Source: Pedobacter sp. ASV28
GTDB lineage: Bacteria; Bacteroidota; Bacteroidia; Sphingobacteriales; Sphingobacteriaceae
Assembly: GCF_016428855.1 (NCBI RefSeq)
Contig: NZ_JAELTN010000046.1
Span: 1 to 40,340 of the forward strand
Direction of reading: 5' to 3'
DNA length: 40,340 nt
In this document: positions 18,042 through 27,295 of the stretch, one piece after another
Layout: each line of letters begins with the position of its first letter
How positions within the stretch are numbered: the first letter of the stretch is position 1
The notes under the pieces: model-generated
The model's input: only the letters and a program-made list of their open reading frames with translations
What the model was told of the DNA's origin: nothing
Database searches by the model: none
Program-made: the position numbers and the translations under genes

Positions 18042-19694
18042 TTATTTAAACGTAACTGCCGTTGTTTTTGCTCCATTTTCGGCTTCAACCTTACTTTTGA
18101 CTACACTCGTATCGGTATTGGTCAACCTGATGTCTTCAGTTCGCTCTCCATTTACCAAACACAAAAGGTCCGAATTATTAGCATAAAATAGACCATCTAC
18201 ACTTACATTACGGCTACTTTCTACGTAAACTACCGGTTTTGTTTCTGTAGATATGGCCCTGATATTCTTTAAATCTATGTTTTCGGCTTCTATAATCTCG
18301 ATAGCCTTCTGCGTTTTCAGATGAACATTGCTAATGAAAATATTCTTAATGCTCATTTCGGGCAAACCACGCATAAAAATGCCTTTCTTCGCACCATTGC
18401 AAACTACATTACTGATATAGAAATTCTTGAATTGTGGCGTAGCTTCAGTAACTGATGGCGCTACCACTTTCTCTCCTTTTGCAGGCGGCTTGGTAAAGTA
18501 ATACATATCGAAATAAATGGCTTCGTCTACAATATCCTTCATATAGATATTTTTGATATAGATGTCTTCTACCACCCCACCTCTGCCACGTGCAGTTTTA
18601 AACCTTAGGCCTTTATCCGTTCCCATAAAACTACAATCGGAGATGAAGATATTTCGGGCTCCACCGCTCATTTCACTACCAATGACAAAACCACCATGAC
18701 CTTTATATACAAAGCAATTACGGATCACCACATTTTCGGTAGGCATACCTCTTTTTCTTCCTTCTTCATCCTTACCAGACTTGATGCATATTCCATCATC
18801 ACCTACATCAAATGTACAGCCTTCTATCCATACGTTTTTGCAGGATTCCAGGTCTAAGCCATCGCCATTTTGGGCGTAATCTGGATTTTTAACCGAAACA
18901 TTCCTTAATGTCAAATCTTCGCTCATCAACAGGTGAATGCCCCAAGCCGGTGAGTTTTGAAAAGTTACCCCTGCAATCAGCACCTTTTTACATGATGTTA
19001 AGTTTAGGAGCGTTGGGCGTAGAAAATCCTTGATCTCGTCATAGAACTGAGGGGTTTTATCTGCCGTTATGGTTCCAGGTTCCTTCATGGCATGCGCTTT
19101 CTTCGTTTTTTCAGACGGATACCAGGTTTTCCCGTCATCACTAAGCAAACCACCACTAGCTACCTTAGCTTTCCATTCATTTTCTGTTAAAGCTTCTTTC
19201 TTTACCATTCTCCATGCATCGCCATTTCCATCAATTACCCCTTCACCGGTAATGGCAACATTACTAAGGTGATTTCCAGAAATCGGAGACTGGTTTCGCA
19301 TGGATGGTTTGCCCTCATAGTTGCCTTTTACCAAAGGGTATTGATTAAAATCTTCCGTAAAAAAGAGGATTGCGCTTCTGCTTAAGTACAAATTTACATT
19401 GCTCTGCAACACCACAGGACCAGTAAGCCAAAGCCCTCCAGGTACCATTACCACTCCCCCTCCGTTACGGCTACATGCTGCAATGGCCTTGTTTATGCTA
19501 TTTGTATTCAAGGTTTGTCCATCTGGCTTTGCACCAAATTGAACAATATTAAAAGTATCTGTTTTGAAGGTGGGCACTACGGCTTTGGGCAGGTTGTCCC
19601 ATGAATATTTCTGTTGATTTTTCTGTGATTTTGAAATTTGTGCGCCAAATACCAAACACCCTGCGACTAGCAAGTTAATTGCAACTTTCATCAT
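18042..19694 (-). CDS. GH28 polygalacturonase
   Basis: This 550-residue exported enzyme has a signal peptide (about 1-20) and the pectate-lyase-like right-handed parallel beta-helix. The N-terminal segment is FNIVQFGAKPDGQTLNTNSI, standard for bacterial GH28. Catalytic motifs are present: NPDYAQNGDGLDLESC (NxD-type motif), CTFDVGDDGICIKSGKD (paired Asp), GHGGFVIGSEMSGG (catalytic-groove G-H-G) and GLRFKTARGRGG (R-x-K). The enzyme hydrolyses alpha-1,4 bonds of de-esterified homogalacturonan, inverting; exo versus endo action cannot be told, though the longer length and inserted loop near residues 160-225 resemble exo-acting Bacteroidota members. It lies 53 nt after the CE8 gene. Met2 (19691) is an equally good start. 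Confidence 0.94.
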   Translation of the reverse strand: MMKVAINLLVAGCLVFGAQISKSQKNQQKYSWDNLPKAVVPTFKTDTFNIVQFGAKPDGQTLNTNSINKAIAACSRNGGGVVMVPGGLWLTGPVVLQSNVNLYLSRSAILFFTEDFNQYPLVKGNYEGKPSMRNQSPISGNHLSNVAITGEGVIDGNGDAWRMVKKEALTENEWKAKVASGGLLSDDGKTWYPSEKTKKAHAMKEPGTITADKTPQFYDEIKDFLRPTLLNLTSCKKVLIAGVTFQNSPAWGIHLLMSEDLTLRNVSVKNPDYAQNGDGLDLESCKNVWIEGCTFDVGDDGICIKSGKDEEGRKRGMPTENVVIRNCFVYKGHGGFVIGSEMSGGARNIFISDCSFMGTDKGLRFKTARGRGGVVEDIYIKNIYMKDIVDEAIYFDMYYFTKPPAKGEKVVAPSVTEATPQFKNFYISNVVCNGAKKGIFMRGLPEMSIKNIFISNVHLKTQKAIEIIEAENIDLKNIRAISTETKPVVYVESSRNVSVDGLFYANNSDLLCLVNGERTEDIRLTNTDTSVVKSKVEAENGAKTTAVTFK

Positions 19695-19747
19695 TTTTAA
19701 TAGTTAAATAAGCTTCTTTTATTATGGATATAGTATAATTGCATGGA

Positions 19748-20713
19748 CTATTTTTTGGGGTTCCAATCTTTGAAAATATTCTCGATGGTATATAATTTGG
19801 CTTCAGTTGCCGTAAGCTGTTTGGCCCAAGGCACGCGTTCCAAAGGTTTAAAGCCCTCTCCCTTGTTCTCGTATTCGGCATAAAAAGCGGTTTGTTCATT
19901 ACTGGTTTTTCCCCAATTATGCCAGCCCACTTTTTTAACCAGTGCGGGCATTTCGGTGCGTATAAATACCGTTTTGGCATAAGGTCGCCACGGCCTACCA
20001 AGATGAACAGAGTTTTCTGGTGCAATACCCATTATTTTACTGTTCAGGAACACATAACCATACTGTTGCCCCTCTGGGGTGGAAGCGGCCGTAATGTAGC
20101 CTCCCCTTTTACAGAAAATTTCACATTGTTCGAAAACAGCAACTGCAGCGCCAAAAATAAAATCTACCGTACCTTCTATATAGCACCTGTAAAAATACTG
20201 CCTACTGGTATTGCCAAAGGTATAGACGGTGTCTTGCGAACCTAAAAACCTACAATTTCTGAAGTACACCCTATCGCCACTCACAGCAAGGGCAACAGCT
20301 TGCCCTACTGGGCCAGAAGCATTTTCAAAAGTGATATTTACGGCCTTAAAATTATCACACAAGATAGATACACTTGGCGAGCCGAAAGTCCCGATTTCTT
20401 TGCCACTACTGTCTTTTTTTGAGGCATAATCATCGTAAGTAATTATTGTTTTAGCTACATCTTGGCCAACCAAAGCAATATTGGTTTTGCTTTTACCTAT
20501 CACCAACTTTTCCTTATAAATGCCATTTTTAATGTAAATGGTAATGAGCCTGCTGTTATTTTCAGGTACAGAAGCTATTGCTGCTGCTACCGTTTCATAA
20601 TTTCCACTACCATCTTTTGCTACAGTAATCCGATTCGGTTGAACAGCCAAAACTGAGCAGCATAAAAAAACCAGTATAAGACCGCTAAGGCAGGAGGTAA
20701 TTGTTTTTGTCAT
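19748..20713 (-). CDS. CE8 pectin methylesterase
   Basis: This 321-residue exported esterase has a signal peptide ending near LAVQ (residue ~25). The mature start RITVAKDGSGNYETVAAAIA is characteristic of family CE8. Active-site motifs in order are: VGQAVALAV (Gln of the oxyanion pocket), FLGSQDTVYTFG (catalytic Asp), YIEGTVDFIFGAAVAVFE (second Asp), and HLGRPWRPYAKTVFI (Arg of LGRPW). It removes methyl esters from homogalacturonan as free methanol, which makes the polymer a substrate for the GH28 and PL1 enzymes encoded on either side. A GC-rich stem-loop (20747-20767) lies 34 nt upstream of the start. Confidence 0.95.
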   Translation of the reverse strand: MTKTITSCLSGLILVFLCCSVLAVQPNRITVAKDGSGNYETVAAAIASVPENNSRLITIYIKNGIYKEKLVIGKSKTNIALVGQDVAKTIITYDDYASKKDSSGKEIGTFGSPSVSILCDNFKAVNITFENASGPVGQAVALAVSGDRVYFRNCRFLGSQDTVYTFGNTSRQYFYRCYIEGTVDFIFGAAVAVFEQCEIFCKRGGYITAASTPEGQQYGYVFLNSKIMGIAPENSVHLGRPWRPYAKTVFIRTEMPALVKKVGWHNWGKTSNEQTAFYAEYENKGEGFKPLERVPWAKQLTATEAKLYTIENIFKDWNPKK

Positions 20714-20746
20714 CAGATCGAATTTTAATGGTATTTAATGGAATAT

Positions 20747-20767
20747 GCCCGCCCAATACAGGCGGGC
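20747..20767 (-). other. GC-rich stem-loop between pectate lyase and CE8 genes
   Basis: GCCCGCC and GGCGGGC form a perfect 7-bp stem with a 7-nt loop in otherwise AT-rich DNA. No T-tract follows on either strand, so it is not a classical terminator; an RNA-stability or processing element is possible. Confidence 0.5.
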
Positions 20768-20870
20768 AATTCGCTAACCAAATTAATAACCATTGTTTTA
20801 TATTGGACCTAATGACATCTCCATATCAGTTATCCATTAAACGGTTTATTAATGCTTTTACAACTTGTGT

Positions 20871-22352
20871 TTACTTCTGTTTTTCAATTATATTTTTTAC
20901 CAATTCATGGAGATAGACTTCTATATTATCATAGGCACTACTCAAATCCCTTCCATTTGCATTGGCCTTATTGGGGTCTAGCTTTTTACTAATTTCCCAA
21001 TCATCGGGCATTCCATCGTTATCGGTATCTTTTAGTGCCGGCAGGGTTTTAAGCAAAGGCCAGCCACCAACGTCGGCCGGACGGTCTATAATTCCAAATC
21101 TGCTGAGCAGGTCACCGCTAGAACCATGAGCAGTGTAAGTCTTATTTGTCACATGCAGTATAATACGCTCATCTACAGCGTCTCGTTTCAAACTGGCACC
21201 TGCTATATCCAACACTTTCTGGTAAGCCATTTCGGCCGTATGCGTAACCACGTTATTACCAATATGATGCGGACTGGTCAAGCGCATCGCTTCTTTATCT
21301 TGGATGGATACGGTTCCATACTGCGCATGAATCTGGTTGTAGACCCCATAATTCCAATTATCATTGGTTGGGTTCGGTCTTCCATCTACAACATTGCCAT
21401 TGATAAAGAACTTTCCCCATTGGTCATATACCGCCGATGTAGCCTCTTTGTTTTTATCTGGAGAGTAGATCCTATCCATGGCACTGCTCTTTGTAGCTGG
21501 GCCTGGCTTATAATAATTGTTCACAATGTTGATATTCATGGCCTCGCCACCATAAGCACTGTTGCCTCCCCAGTTATATACCACGTTATTTCTGTAATCT
21601 ACCAGATCTGTAAGTGCATAGGCACTATTTGCCCTTTCTCCAAAACGCGGGTTTCTGCTATCGTGGTTGGCCATCAGGTTATGGTGAAAGGAAGCATTTT
21701 TACCACCCCATATTCCCCCGTAGCCATGGCTCCCTTTGGCATGTGCCGAATTACGCAGGCTTTCGGAAATGATACACCACTGCAAAGTGAAATTATCATT
21801 GTTGTAGAAGGAAACACATTCATCTACCGACCAGCTCATAGAACAATGGTCAACAATAATATCCCTATTTTCAAAGGCGCCAATGGCATCGGCCTCTACC
21901 CCGGCCTCATCGCCCATCCTAAAGCGCAGAAAACGGATAACCACATTGCTGCCCTGTACCACAACCGGGTGGTTTTTCAGCGTAATGCCATCGCCTGGCG
22001 CAGTTTGACCAGCAATGGTAATATCACCATTAATAATAGAAAGCTTGCTTTGAAGCTCAATATTCCCACTAATTTCAAATACAACAATCCTCTTTCCCGA
22101 AGCACTGATTGCAGCCCTTAAGCTACCATTCCCAGCATCGTTTAGGTTGGTTACCTTTATTACCCTGCCTCCTCTGCCACCGGTAACCTCTCTTCCAAAA
22201 CCTTCGGCTCCAGGAAAAGCAAATGCCTGTTCCACTACCTGTACCGGTTTATCTGTGGAGACTGGCTGTTCTGCCTCATTAGATTTTTTCTTACAAAAGA
22301 TCAGTAAAATACTGAACATACAGATGGTCATTGATCTGACAACTTTATTCAT
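20871..22352 (-). CDS. Pectate lyase, PL1-like, with C-terminal calcium-binding repeat
   Basis: This 493-residue exported lyase has an N-terminal signal with a possible lipobox-like end (ILLIFCKKK), so surface lipoprotein anchoring is possible but not certain. After a short linker, the beta-helix domain starts AFPGAEGFGREVTGGRGGRV, the signature of Bacteroidota PL1 lyases. It contains ITIAGQTAPGDGITLKNHP, DIIVDHCSMSWSVDECVSFY and HHNLMANHDSRNPRFG, which carry the calcium-site Asp residues and catalytic Arg (R-N-P-R). The C-terminus has DTDNDGMPDDWEISKKLDPN, a thrombospondin-type-3-like calcium loop. It cleaves de-esterified homogalacturonan by beta-elimination, giving unsaturated products. 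Its ATG overlaps the stop of a 53-codon small ORF (ATGA), which suggests coupled translation. Confidence 0.94.
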   Translation of the reverse strand: MNKVVRSMTICMFSILLIFCKKKSNEAEQPVSTDKPVQVVEQAFAFPGAEGFGREVTGGRGGRVIKVTNLNDAGNGSLRAAISASGKRIVVFEISGNIELQSKLSIINGDITIAGQTAPGDGITLKNHPVVVQGSNVVIRFLRFRMGDEAGVEADAIGAFENRDIIVDHCSMSWSVDECVSFYNNDNFTLQWCIISESLRNSAHAKGSHGYGGIWGGKNASFHHNLMANHDSRNPRFGERANSAYALTDLVDYRNNVVYNWGGNSAYGGEAMNINIVNNYYKPGPATKSSAMDRIYSPDKNKEATSAVYDQWGKFFINGNVVDGRPNPTNDNWNYGVYNQIHAQYGTVSIQDKEAMRLTSPHHIGNNVVTHTAEMAYQKVLDIAGASLKRDAVDERIILHVTNKTYTAHGSSGDLLSRFGIIDRPADVGGWPLLKTLPALKDTDNDGMPDDWEISKKLDPNKANANGRDLSSAYDNIEVYLHELVKNIIEKQK

Positions 22353-22510
22353 CGTTCAGCTATCTTATTTCCACAAATTGATTTTTCATAGGAGCTAACG
22401 TGCAACAAAGCCAGCACAACAATGCTATTGGCGGTCTTAATAATGGTTTCTCTATCATTAAGAAATATTTTCATCGCCTTGGTAAAACGGTCAACTAAGT
22501 AATGGTTCAT
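22349..22510 (-). CDS. Small 53-residue ORF coupled to the pectate lyase gene
   Basis: I do not recognise this protein. The ORF starts ATG at 22510 with a clear Shine-Dalgarno-like AAAGGAG 7 nt upstream, encodes MNHYLVDRFTKAMKIF and ends AER-stop. Its TGA overlaps the pectate lyase ATG as ATGA (22349-22352). Residues about 23-38 (IIKTANSIVVLALLHV) are moderately hydrophobic, and the N-terminal half is basic. It could be a leader peptide coupling lyase translation to an upstream signal, a small membrane protein, or a fortuitous frame. Strong SD sequences are unusual in Bacteroidota, which makes this one notable. A -7 like element (22582-22589) lies about 72 nt upstream. Confidence 0.42.
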   Translation of the reverse strand: MNHYLVDRFTKAMKIFLNDRETIIKTANSIVVLALLHVSSYEKSICGNKIAER

Positions 22511-22581
22511 TGTCGAACTCCTTTATATTTGGTTATTATAAAATGGCTTTCTATATCAGCATATCAAATAGAACAGCTATA

Positions 22582-22589
22582 CAAAGCTA
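22582..22589 (-). promoter_or_regulatory. Candidate -7 element of the pectin operon
   Basis: Read leftward, TAGCTTTG matches TAnnTTTG exactly. A TTTG lies 24 nt further upstream, slightly longer than the usual 17-23 nt spacing. It would give a leader of about 65 nt before the small ORF at 22510. Confidence 0.4.
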
Positions 22590-22620
22590 AATGGGCGGGT
22601 ATGCCAACAGGGTCAAAAAC

Positions 22621-22650
22621 TGGTATAAAGGGTATAAAATTTGGTAAAAA
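22621..22650 (-). promoter_or_regulatory. Direct repeats upstream of the pectin promoter, candidate HTCS operator
   Basis: On the + strand GGTATAAA occurs at 22622 and 22631 (9-bp step), and a related GGTAAAA at 22643, 21 bp from the first. They sit 30-60 bp upstream of the candidate -7 element, where an AraC-type activator would bind. The link to the HTCS is inference. Confidence 0.35.
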
Positions 22651-22708
22651 CAGAAAAAAGCTGCCAAAACAGCCAGTTGCGGCATTAACAGGCAATAAGC
22701 TACCCTTA

Positions 22709-25700
22709 CTAAAGGGAATACGAACTTTTTTTTCTTTGTTTACCCAGGTCTTTCAGATATTCACTTGGGGTTTGCCGATATTTGTTTCTGAAACAGGTAC
22801 TGAAATATTTGGGATTACTAAACCCAATGGCATAAGCTACAAAAGAAATATTCTCTTCTCCCATATCGAACATTGCCTTTGCCTTTTTTAATCTTAAATC
22901 ACGCACAAATTCTACAGGTGCCAAATTGGTGAGGCTCTTCAGTTTCTTGAAAAATGCCGAGCGGGACATGGCCATGTTATCGGCCACATAGTCAATATTA
23001 AATTGATCATCATCCAGCTTATCTTCTACTATCTGGATAATTTTCTCCAAAAACTCCTTATCATAACTCGTAATGTAAGTTTCTTGAGCTTCTATGGGCT
23101 CTTCCTTATCAACGAGCGATTGAACAAATTGCTGCCTACGTTTTAAGATATTGCCCATGGCCACTTCCAACAGTTCCATCTTAATTGGCTTGGTCAGGTA
23201 ATAATCAGCTCCATATTTCAGGCCTTCAATCTGACTCTCTATAGCGTGTTTGGCCGTTAACAAAATCACTGGAATGTGGCTGGTAGCAGGTTCATTCTTT
23301 AATTTATCGAGCATTGCCACCCCATCCATTTCGGGCATCATAATATCAGACAGGATAAGATCTGGCATTATTTCTTTAGCCTTTTGTAAGCCCAGCAGTC
23401 CGTTATTAGCGGTTTCAACTTGGTAATGTACCAAAAGCTTGTTTCTTAAAAAGCTGCGCAGGTCATCATTATCTTCTACAACAAGTACGGTTGGCAAATC
23501 TTTCTGTACTTCTGGCATTTCCTGTTTGGTGGCTATTACAGCTGCTGTTCTAATTAATGGAGGAGGCATATATTCCCCTTCCATAAAACGCACATCCTCG
23601 GTAATAAAATGCGCTTTCCCTAGCTTCAGTTCCATAGTCATGCACAAACCTTTGGGCGCCATATTGGCCGCATAGATTTTTCCCCCATGTAGTTCTACCA
23701 ATTCTCTCGACAGGGCCAAACCTATCCCTGTTCCTTTTAAGGCTTGGCCATGGGCATGGTCTCCTTCGTAATACAATCTAAAAATATTGTCCAACTCCTC
23801 TTCTTGCACACCTGGCCCTTCGTCAATTATCTCAATTTTCGATAGTCCAAGCACCAGATCTTCCATTAGGTTAATGCTTATAGTAGCATGATCTGGAGAA
23901 AATTTAATGGCATTTGCCAATACATTGTAAATGATGATCTCTAACTTCTCTACATCAGCCCATACCTTTACCGGTGTATTTTCTGCTAAAACCAACCGGA
24001 TATTTCTATTCGTACAGTTTTCCTTAAAATAATCGATTATATTTTCTATGAATGTTCTAAGTTCGAGCTCAGTAATTCTAAGTGTAGCTTTCCCACTCTG
24101 CACTTTTCTCAGATCCAGTACCTGGTTTACCAACTTTACCATTCTACCGGCATTCTTCACTACAATGGCCATGTATTCCCTACCTTTTGCAGAAAGGCGC
24201 TCATTATGCAAAACTTCCTCACTGGGGTTCATGATCAAAGTAAGCGGTGTGCGCAGTTCATGGGAAATCTGCGTAAAAAAATTGAGCTTTAGCTCTGCCA
24301 AGCGTTTCTCTACTGCAATACCCTGCCTCAACCTCAACATGGTGATGACCACCCTTTTAATAACCATAAAAAGCACAATGGCCAATATGGCGTAAATAAG
24401 ATAGGCCCACCATGTTTTCCAAAGGGGTGGCAAAATGGTTATGGGGATAGATTTAAACGGAAGCTGATCATAGAGCTCTTCATTCAGGCTTCTCACCTCG
24501 AATACATAATGTCCAGGTGGCAAATTGGTGTAGGTAGCCCTCCTCTGCCCATCGGTATTTCGCCAAACTTCATCAAAGCCTTTTAAGCGATAGGAGAAAT
24601 TCTGTTTGTTAACCGATCGATAATCGAGCACTGCAAATTCTATACTGATCCCGTTCTGGTTATGGTCAAGTTTCAGTTCATCCAAATTGTTGATATCGAT
24701 CTTCAAGGGTGAATCTTCCCCCGGTACCAGATCCTCGCTGTTAATTTGCAAATTGGTAAAGGCCATTTTGGCTGAAACTTTGTCCGCTTTTACATTTTCA
24801 GGATTAAAACTTAAATAACCAAAGGTAGTTCCGAATATGAATTCACCATCTTTATTTATTGTACATGAAGTTTCAGAAAGAGTGGCTTCGTGTATTCCAT
24901 CGTTATGGTTAAAATTTTGGAATTTCCCGCTAGCCATATCAAATTTTGAAATGCCATTCTGTGTAGCCAGCCACAGGTTTCCATGTCGATCTTCCATACA
25001 GCCCAACAAACAATCGCTTGGCAAGCCATTTTTGGTAGAGTAATTGATAAATTTCAAAGACTGGGTCGGTTCGTCGCCCACTGCAAGATTTAACCCTCCT
25101 GCAGAGGTCAACACCCACATTCGGTTATTCGAATCTCGGTAAATATACTGAACATCGTCGCCCCCAAGGCTATTGATATTTCCCAGTTCCTTCTTATAAA
25201 TCTTAAAAGTATATTGTTCTGGCTTTCCTTTCGGGTCAAATATCAAAAGCCCTCCGGTGGTACCAACCCATATTTTACCTTTCGCATCTTCGGCCAGGTG
25301 GCGTATCCTGTAATAGTTTCCCTTCGGATATTTCAAGAAAGCATTATAAATGGTTTTGTAGGTTACCTCACCATTTACTTCCACTATCTGGATAAGTCCA
25401 TCACCAAAGGAACCTGCCCACAATCTTCGTTCGTGGTCTTCCAATAAACTATAAATAGATCTTTTGGGCCGTGTATCTGAGGTTTCCCGATGGTTAAGGG
25501 AATATTGAAAGAGGTAATACTGGTGATGATCTACATCGGCCGGCACGGCTTTCATCAACCCACTTGGCTTTGTGCCCAACCAAATATTTCCTTTCCAATC
25601 TTCTACAATAGAGTAAACTCCGGCATGCCCTTCCGTTTCATTTTTTAAGACCCCCGAAAGTTGTTTCCCGTCTTTTACAAGGTGTAGTATTCCATCTTTT

Positions 25701-27100
25701 GTACCAAACCAAAGCCGATTATTCCTATCTGAATAGATACCGCGCACCTCATTTTCAGAGCGGAGCGTACTTAATGGTTTAGGCACATATTGCCTGAAAT
25801 TTGTTTCCCTAAATACGATCTTCTCAATACCGTCAAAACCAGAACCCAACCACATTACCCCAGATGGATCATAATGACAACGGATAATATTATTTGATAA
25901 TTCTTTTATGGCTGCTTCAGAACGGTTGGAAAACAATTTTAAACTTTGGCTATCCTTGTCATAATACATCAGGCCTTTTTCCTTAATATTTAGCCAAACC
26001 GTTCCATTCTTATCCTGAAAGACCGTAGAATTCCATGTTTTTGGTTTGAAGGGATAAGCTGCCTTATTTAGCAGGTATACCAATTGTTTCTTATCGGCAT
26101 CGAACTTCACCATGCCAAAGTTCTGCGATTCGATCCAAAGATGATTAGAGCGATCTTCAAAAATGGCAAAAAGTGGCGAGCGGTCTGCTGTTCGTTCCAA
26201 GTATTCGATACTTCCAGTATTGGTTACCGCAATAAGTTCTCCCCTTGAACTGGTACAATAAACTTTACCCAAAGCCTTAGAGTACCACACATTATACAGG
26301 GCATTGGCAGAAACCTGATATTTGCTAACTTCTCTATATTTTTTCCCTATACTGATCAGGGTGCCCTCATCTGTAGCCAACCAACATTTATCAGCAGCTT
26401 CTGCAATGGAGCTAACCGCTATATTTTTAACCATTGTTTCTGGCAGTGCTACATTTTGATAGCTTGTACCCGCATGAGGGGCAAATACCCTTAATCCTTT
26501 TTCTGTACCAATCCAGGCGTTTTTTTCTTTATCTAACTTAAAACTGGTAATGTAATTAGAAGGTAGCGCTAGGTTTTGGTGCCGACCTTTAGAAAATTTA
26601 ATCAGCTTTGGTTTAGCACTAGAAGAGTTTTCAATCAAAAAAACACCAGAAGTATCGGTTTGTAGCCATACCGAATTCTTATCCACCAGTAGAATTTTTG
26701 TAAAAACTACATTTTTTATGGTCGCTACCTGCAACAGATCCGAAAGGGCGCTAAACTTCCCCAACTTCTTGTCAAACCTATAGATCTGTGCATCGTAAGC
26801 TTTTACCCAGAAATCTCCGGTCTGCTGATCTTCCACAATATCATCTATCCTATTGCTTTTTAGCGGAGACCTATCGCCAGGGTAGGATTTAAAGATGGAG
26901 AAGCGGTAACCGTCAAATCGGCTAATGCCTACCCAAGTACCGAACCACATAAAACCGTCCCTATCTTTAATAATAGTGGTTACCCTATTATCAGACAAGC
27001 CATCTGCCGTGGTATAACGTGTATGCCTGGTTTTATCCTGAGCGTTTATGGCAAAACAGATAAAATAGAGAAATATGATTAAATAAAGTCTTTTGTACAT
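22709..27100 (-). CDS. Hybrid two-component system sensor/regulator (HTCS)
   Basis: This 1463-residue one-protein signalling system has a signal peptide (YLIIFLYFICFAINAQ) and a periplasmic double seven-bladed beta-propeller of Reg_prop repeats (about 25-780), such as DGFMWFGTWVGISRFDGYRF and GNIWLGT. A Y_Y_Y domain follows (about 820-880, YTNLPPGHYVFEVRS), then one TM helix (~905-925) and HisKA with His in FTQISHELRTPLTLI (~947). The HATPase ends in GTGIGLALSRELVELHGG (~1133). The receiver starts VLVVEDNDDL with Asp in LILSDIMMPEMDG (~1200-1320), and an AraC helix-turn-helix closes the protein (~1353-1453, ISFVAYAIGFSNPKYFSTCF). HTCSs bind oligosaccharides released from their target glycan and activate the adjacent locus; here the ligand is probably an oligogalacturonide. 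It is upstream of, and on the same strand as, the pectinase genes. Confidence 0.96.
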   Translation of the reverse strand: MYKRLYLIIFLYFICFAINAQDKTRHTRYTTADGLSDNRVTTIIKDRDGFMWFGTWVGISRFDGYRFSIFKSYPGDRSPLKSNRIDDIVEDQQTGDFWVKAYDAQIYRFDKKLGKFSALSDLLQVATIKNVVFTKILLVDKNSVWLQTDTSGVFLIENSSSAKPKLIKFSKGRHQNLALPSNYITSFKLDKEKNAWIGTEKGLRVFAPHAGTSYQNVALPETMVKNIAVSSIAEAADKCWLATDEGTLISIGKKYREVSKYQVSANALYNVWYSKALGKVYCTSSRGELIAVTNTGSIEYLERTADRSPLFAIFEDRSNHLWIESQNFGMVKFDADKKQLVYLLNKAAYPFKPKTWNSTVFQDKNGTVWLNIKEKGLMYYDKDSQSLKLFSNRSEAAIKELSNNIIRCHYDPSGVMWLGSGFDGIEKIVFRETNFRQYVPKPLSTLRSENEVRGIYSDRNNRLWFGTKDGILHLVKDGKQLSGVLKNETEGHAGVYSIVEDWKGNIWLGTKPSGLMKAVPADVDHHQYYLFQYSLNHRETSDTRPKRSIYSLLEDHERRLWAGSFGDGLIQIVEVNGEVTYKTIYNAFLKYPKGNYYRIRHLAEDAKGKIWVGTTGGLLIFDPKGKPEQYTFKIYKKELGNINSLGGDDVQYIYRDSNNRMWVLTSAGGLNLAVGDEPTQSLKFINYSTKNGLPSDCLLGCMEDRHGNLWLATQNGISKFDMASGKFQNFNHNDGIHEATLSETSCTINKDGEFIFGTTFGYLSFNPENVKADKVSAKMAFTNLQINSEDLVPGEDSPLKIDINNLDELKLDHNQNGISIEFAVLDYRSVNKQNFSYRLKGFDEVWRNTDGQRRATYTNLPPGHYVFEVRSLNEELYDQLPFKSIPITILPPLWKTWWAYLIYAILAIVLFMVIKRVVITMLRLRQGIAVEKRLAELKLNFFTQISHELRTPLTLIMNPSEEVLHNERLSAKGREYMAIVVKNAGRMVKLVNQVLDLRKVQSGKATLRITELELRTFIENIIDYFKENCTNRNIRLVLAENTPVKVWADVEKLEIIIYNVLANAIKFSPDHATISINLMEDLVLGLSKIEIIDEGPGVQEEELDNIFRLYYEGDHAHGQALKGTGIGLALSRELVELHGGKIYAANMAPKGLCMTMELKLGKAHFITEDVRFMEGEYMPPPLIRTAAVIATKQEMPEVQKDLPTVLVVEDNDDLRSFLRNKLLVHYQVETANNGLLGLQKAKEIMPDLILSDIMMPEMDGVAMLDKLKNEPATSHIPVILLTAKHAIESQIEGLKYGADYYLTKPIKMELLEVAMGNILKRRQQFVQSLVDKEEPIEAQETYITSYDKEFLEKIIQIVEDKLDDDQFNIDYVADNMAMSRSAFFKKLKSLTNLAPVEFVRDLRLKKAKAMFDMGEENISFVAYAIGFSNPKYFSTCFRNKYRQTPSEYLKDLGKQRKKSSYSL

Positions 27101-27295
27101 TAAGGAGGTCCTAAATTTCTAGTAACATCTGGTGCATTTGTTTTCAGTGCATATTTGGTTCAAAAGACATCTTTAATGTCATTATCAAAGAAAACTTAGC
27201 TAAAATAGTTAATCACTTTAACAATAAAAAACAAATTTGATAATCTATGCAATCGATACAATAGCTAAATAAACAATAAAAATTGATTTGAGGTA

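Noticed and set aside
19675..20025. 116-codon - strand ORF overlapping CE8 and GH28
   Set aside because: Out-of-frame shadow of the CE8 3' end.
21126..22121. 331-codon + strand ORF
   Set aside because: Fully antisense to the well-supported pectate lyase; no domain or start signals.
27101..27110. Perfect AAGGAGGT Shine-Dalgarno on the + strand
   Set aside because: No + strand ORF follows it; on the - strand, where the HTCS gene starts, it reads as anti-SD and has no role in initiation.
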